In this document: piece after piece, positions 62,758-64,000 of the stretch | How the letters are laid out: the number at the start of each line of letters is the position of its first letter | How positions within the stretch are numbered: the first letter of the stretch is position 1 | NCBI GenBank assembly: GCA_001544655.2 | Contig: FCOD02000027.1 | Location: 1-64,000, forward strand | Source of the DNA: Caballeronia turbans | Lineage (GTDB): Bacteria > Pseudomonadota > Gammaproteobacteria > Burkholderiales > Burkholderiaceae | Direction: 5' to 3' | Length of the DNA: 64,000 nucleotides | Translations under genes and position numbers: made by a program | Notes under the pieces: model-generated | The model's database searches: none | Seen by the model: only the letters and a program-made list of their open reading frames with translations | What the model was told of the DNA's origin: nothing

Positions 62758-62794
62758 GCCCGCTCAATCACTGACCTCTCGTGATTAAGCGGGC
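62758..62794 (+). other. Long hairpin between oxygenase and reductase genes
   Basis: GCCCGCTCAATCAC (62758-62771) and GTGATTAAGCGGGC (62781-62794) form a 13-of-14-bp stem with a 9-nt loop and no T run after it, in the 129-bp gap. It may stabilise the upstream mRNA or adjust reductase level. Confidence 0.7.
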
Positions 62795-62874
62795 CATCCG
62801 CGCACCTTCGCGCCAGGGATCGATATCCCGAATGTAAATAGCAGGTAGAATCGTTTCTAACGGACCCTAATGCG

Positions 62875-63843
62875 ATGGCCAATACAATCCTCGTGCGGGT
62901 GACTTCCGTGTCGCCGATCGCGCAAGACATCCGTCTAGTCACGCTGAGCGCGGTTGATGGATCTCAGCTTCCCACGTACCAACCCGGCTCGCATATCGAT
63001 CTGCATATGGGGCCAGGCTTGATTCGCCAATATTCGCTCTGTGGACCGCATGACGATCCTGCCAGCTATTCGGTCGCTGTAAAGCGGGAGCCGGAATCGC
63101 GTGGCGGCTCCAAATGGGTGCACGAAGACCTAGATGTCGGTACCGAACTGGAGATTTCCTTACCGCGCAACAACTTCCCGATGGCTGAGCACGCGAGACA
63201 CAGCATTCTTGTGGCCGGCGGCATCGGCATAACTCCTCTGATAAGTATGGCGCGTGTGCTAAACGCACAGGGGCAGTCTTTCGAGCTGCTGTATTTCTGC
63301 CGCTCGTCGGAGCACGTTGCGTTTCGCGATGAACTCGAGAGTGGCGCGCTGTCTACGTCATGCCGCATGTATCTTGGACTAAACCGGGAGGCGCTCGCTG
63401 AAGCGCTGCGAGACGCGCTTGCCGTCCGGTCTGGTGAAACGCACCTCTATCTTTGCGGACCGCGCCCGTTCATGGATACCGTCCAAGAGGTTGCGGCGCA
63501 ATCAGGCTGGCCAGTCGACGCAGTGCACCTTGAGTACTTTGGCGCGTCCGAGCAGGCGATAGCGATGGTCGGAAATCGCAGCTTTCAAGTGACCCTGGCA
63601 CAAAGCGGTGTGACGGTCGACGTCGGGGCCGATGAAACGATCATCGACGCACTCCGCGCGCGAGGAATCGAAGTGGAAACCTCCTGCGAACAAGGGGTTT
63701 GCGGTACTTGCGTCACGACGGTACTGGAAGGCGTGCCTGACCACCGCGATTGCTTCTTGACGTCTGCCGAGAAAGCGCAAGGCGACTGCATGGCAATCTG
63801 CATCTCGCGCTCGAAATCGCCTGGCATCACTCTCGATATCTGA
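62875..63843 (+). CDS. Phthalate dioxygenase reductase-type reductase
   Basis: 322 residues, three domains in order: flavin domain with RQYSLCG (about 50), NAD domain with ILVAGGIGITPLISMARVL and LYLCGPRPFMD, and a C-terminal plant-type [2Fe-2S] ferredoxin with CEQGVCGTC and a fourth Cys in HRDCFLT. The order flavin-NAD-ferredoxin is that of phthalate dioxygenase reductase and vanillate demethylase VanB. It passes electrons from NADH to the Rieske centre of the neighbour oxygenase. A second ATG at 62869 out of frame is ignored. Confidence 0.93.
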   Translation: MANTILVRVTSVSPIAQDIRLVTLSAVDGSQLPTYQPGSHIDLHMGPGLIRQYSLCGPHDDPASYSVAVKREPESRGGSKWVHEDLDVGTELEISLPRNNFPMAEHARHSILVAGGIGITPLISMARVLNAQGQSFELLYFCRSSEHVAFRDELESGALSTSCRMYLGLNREALAEALRDALAVRSGETHLYLCGPRPFMDTVQEVAAQSGWPVDAVHLEYFGASEQAIAMVGNRSFQVTLAQSGVTVDVGADETIIDALRARGIEVETSCEQGVCGTCVTTVLEGVPDHRDCFLTSAEKAQGDCMAICISRSKSPGITLDI

Positions 63844-64000
63844 GGCAAGGCAATCGACGATGTTGTCTTCGGCTTCGATGCCTGTTGCCCCAGCACGAGG
63901 GTTCGAACCTTAACAAGTTAGTGGGATTGGCCAAGGCAAGCCCCTTTGCCGAAGAAACGGCACCGTCGCCCATGCCGTCGTCCCCTTCTGACGACTCGCA
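63844..64000. other. Right edge, no feature recognised
   Basis: The last 157 bases contain no supported gene; a reading frame could continue outside the window. Confidence 0.4.

Noticed and set aside
63880-63912. GGTTCGAACC-like sequence resembling a tRNA T-loop
   Set aside because: No cloverleaf arms or acceptor stem could be built around it. No tRNA or rRNA gene was found in the window.
1-64000. CRISPR array
   Set aside because: No regularly spaced short repeats with unique spacers were seen; the only tandem repeat is the two-copy 63-bp unit at 8954-9080.

Overview
This window looks like a beta-proteobacterial genome of the Burkholderia/Paraburkholderia/Caballeronia type. It is GC-rich and carries a Burkholderia-style porin, a DUF3717 protein, a metabolite:H+ symporter, many LysR regulators and aromatic catabolism genes. 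It alternates between well-kept metabolic operons and accessory or decaying DNA, as expected on a chromid, megaplasmid or genomic-island-rich replicon. All calls come from reading the sequence; no database search was made.

Layout. (a) 1-5116: a minus-strand operon for electrophile/quinone redox chemistry (old yellow enzyme, NADP-binding reductase, pirin, FMN reductase, DoxX) divergent from a LysR regulator. (b) 5743-10817: a CsbD-like protein, a RES-Xre toxin-antitoxin pair, a ProQ/FinO RNA chaperone, and a TetR-controlled set (thioredoxin-reductase-like flavoprotein, ABM monooxygenase, isoprenylcysteine-methyltransferase-like protein) with duplicated leader DNA. (c) 10818-14850: gene-poor DNA with truncated permease, garD and csbD genes. 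(d) 15000-33000: an accessory island of unknown proteins with a tandem paralogue family, a candidate nuclease, a chemotaxis receptor with its CheY, an HTH-deoxyribosyltransferase fusion, a catalytically degenerate tyrosine recombinase and a frameshifted M23 lipoprotein. (e) 33190-42500: an IS1182-type element followed by a plasmid/ICE/phage-like module of mostly unknown minus-strand genes with many intrinsic terminators. (f) 42500-47200: gene fragments and two exported alpha/beta hydrolases. (g) 47221-64000: aromatic-compound catabolism.

The last region reads as a pathway. A LysR regulator diverges from a transporter and two ester hydrolases (one of the tannase/feruloyl esterase family). Next comes a LysR divergent from ligI-ligA-ligB-ligC (protocatechuate 4,5-cleavage as far as 4-oxalomesaconate), then a porin and a DctA-type carrier, then a third LysR with a Rieske ring-hydroxylating oxygenase and its phthalate-dioxygenase-type reductase. 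The lower pathway (LigU/LigJ/LigK) is not in the window.

The most unusual signal is RNA. Six 5' leaders in module (e), upstream of the genes starting at 36155, 37923, 39570, 40467, 40701 and 41064, each fold into a hairpin whose apical part is complementary to a segment just downstream. They could form H-type pseudoknots 18-28 nt before the start codon. The paired bases differ from copy to copy while the architecture stays the same, which looks like covariation within one family of cis-regulatory RNAs that I do not recognise.
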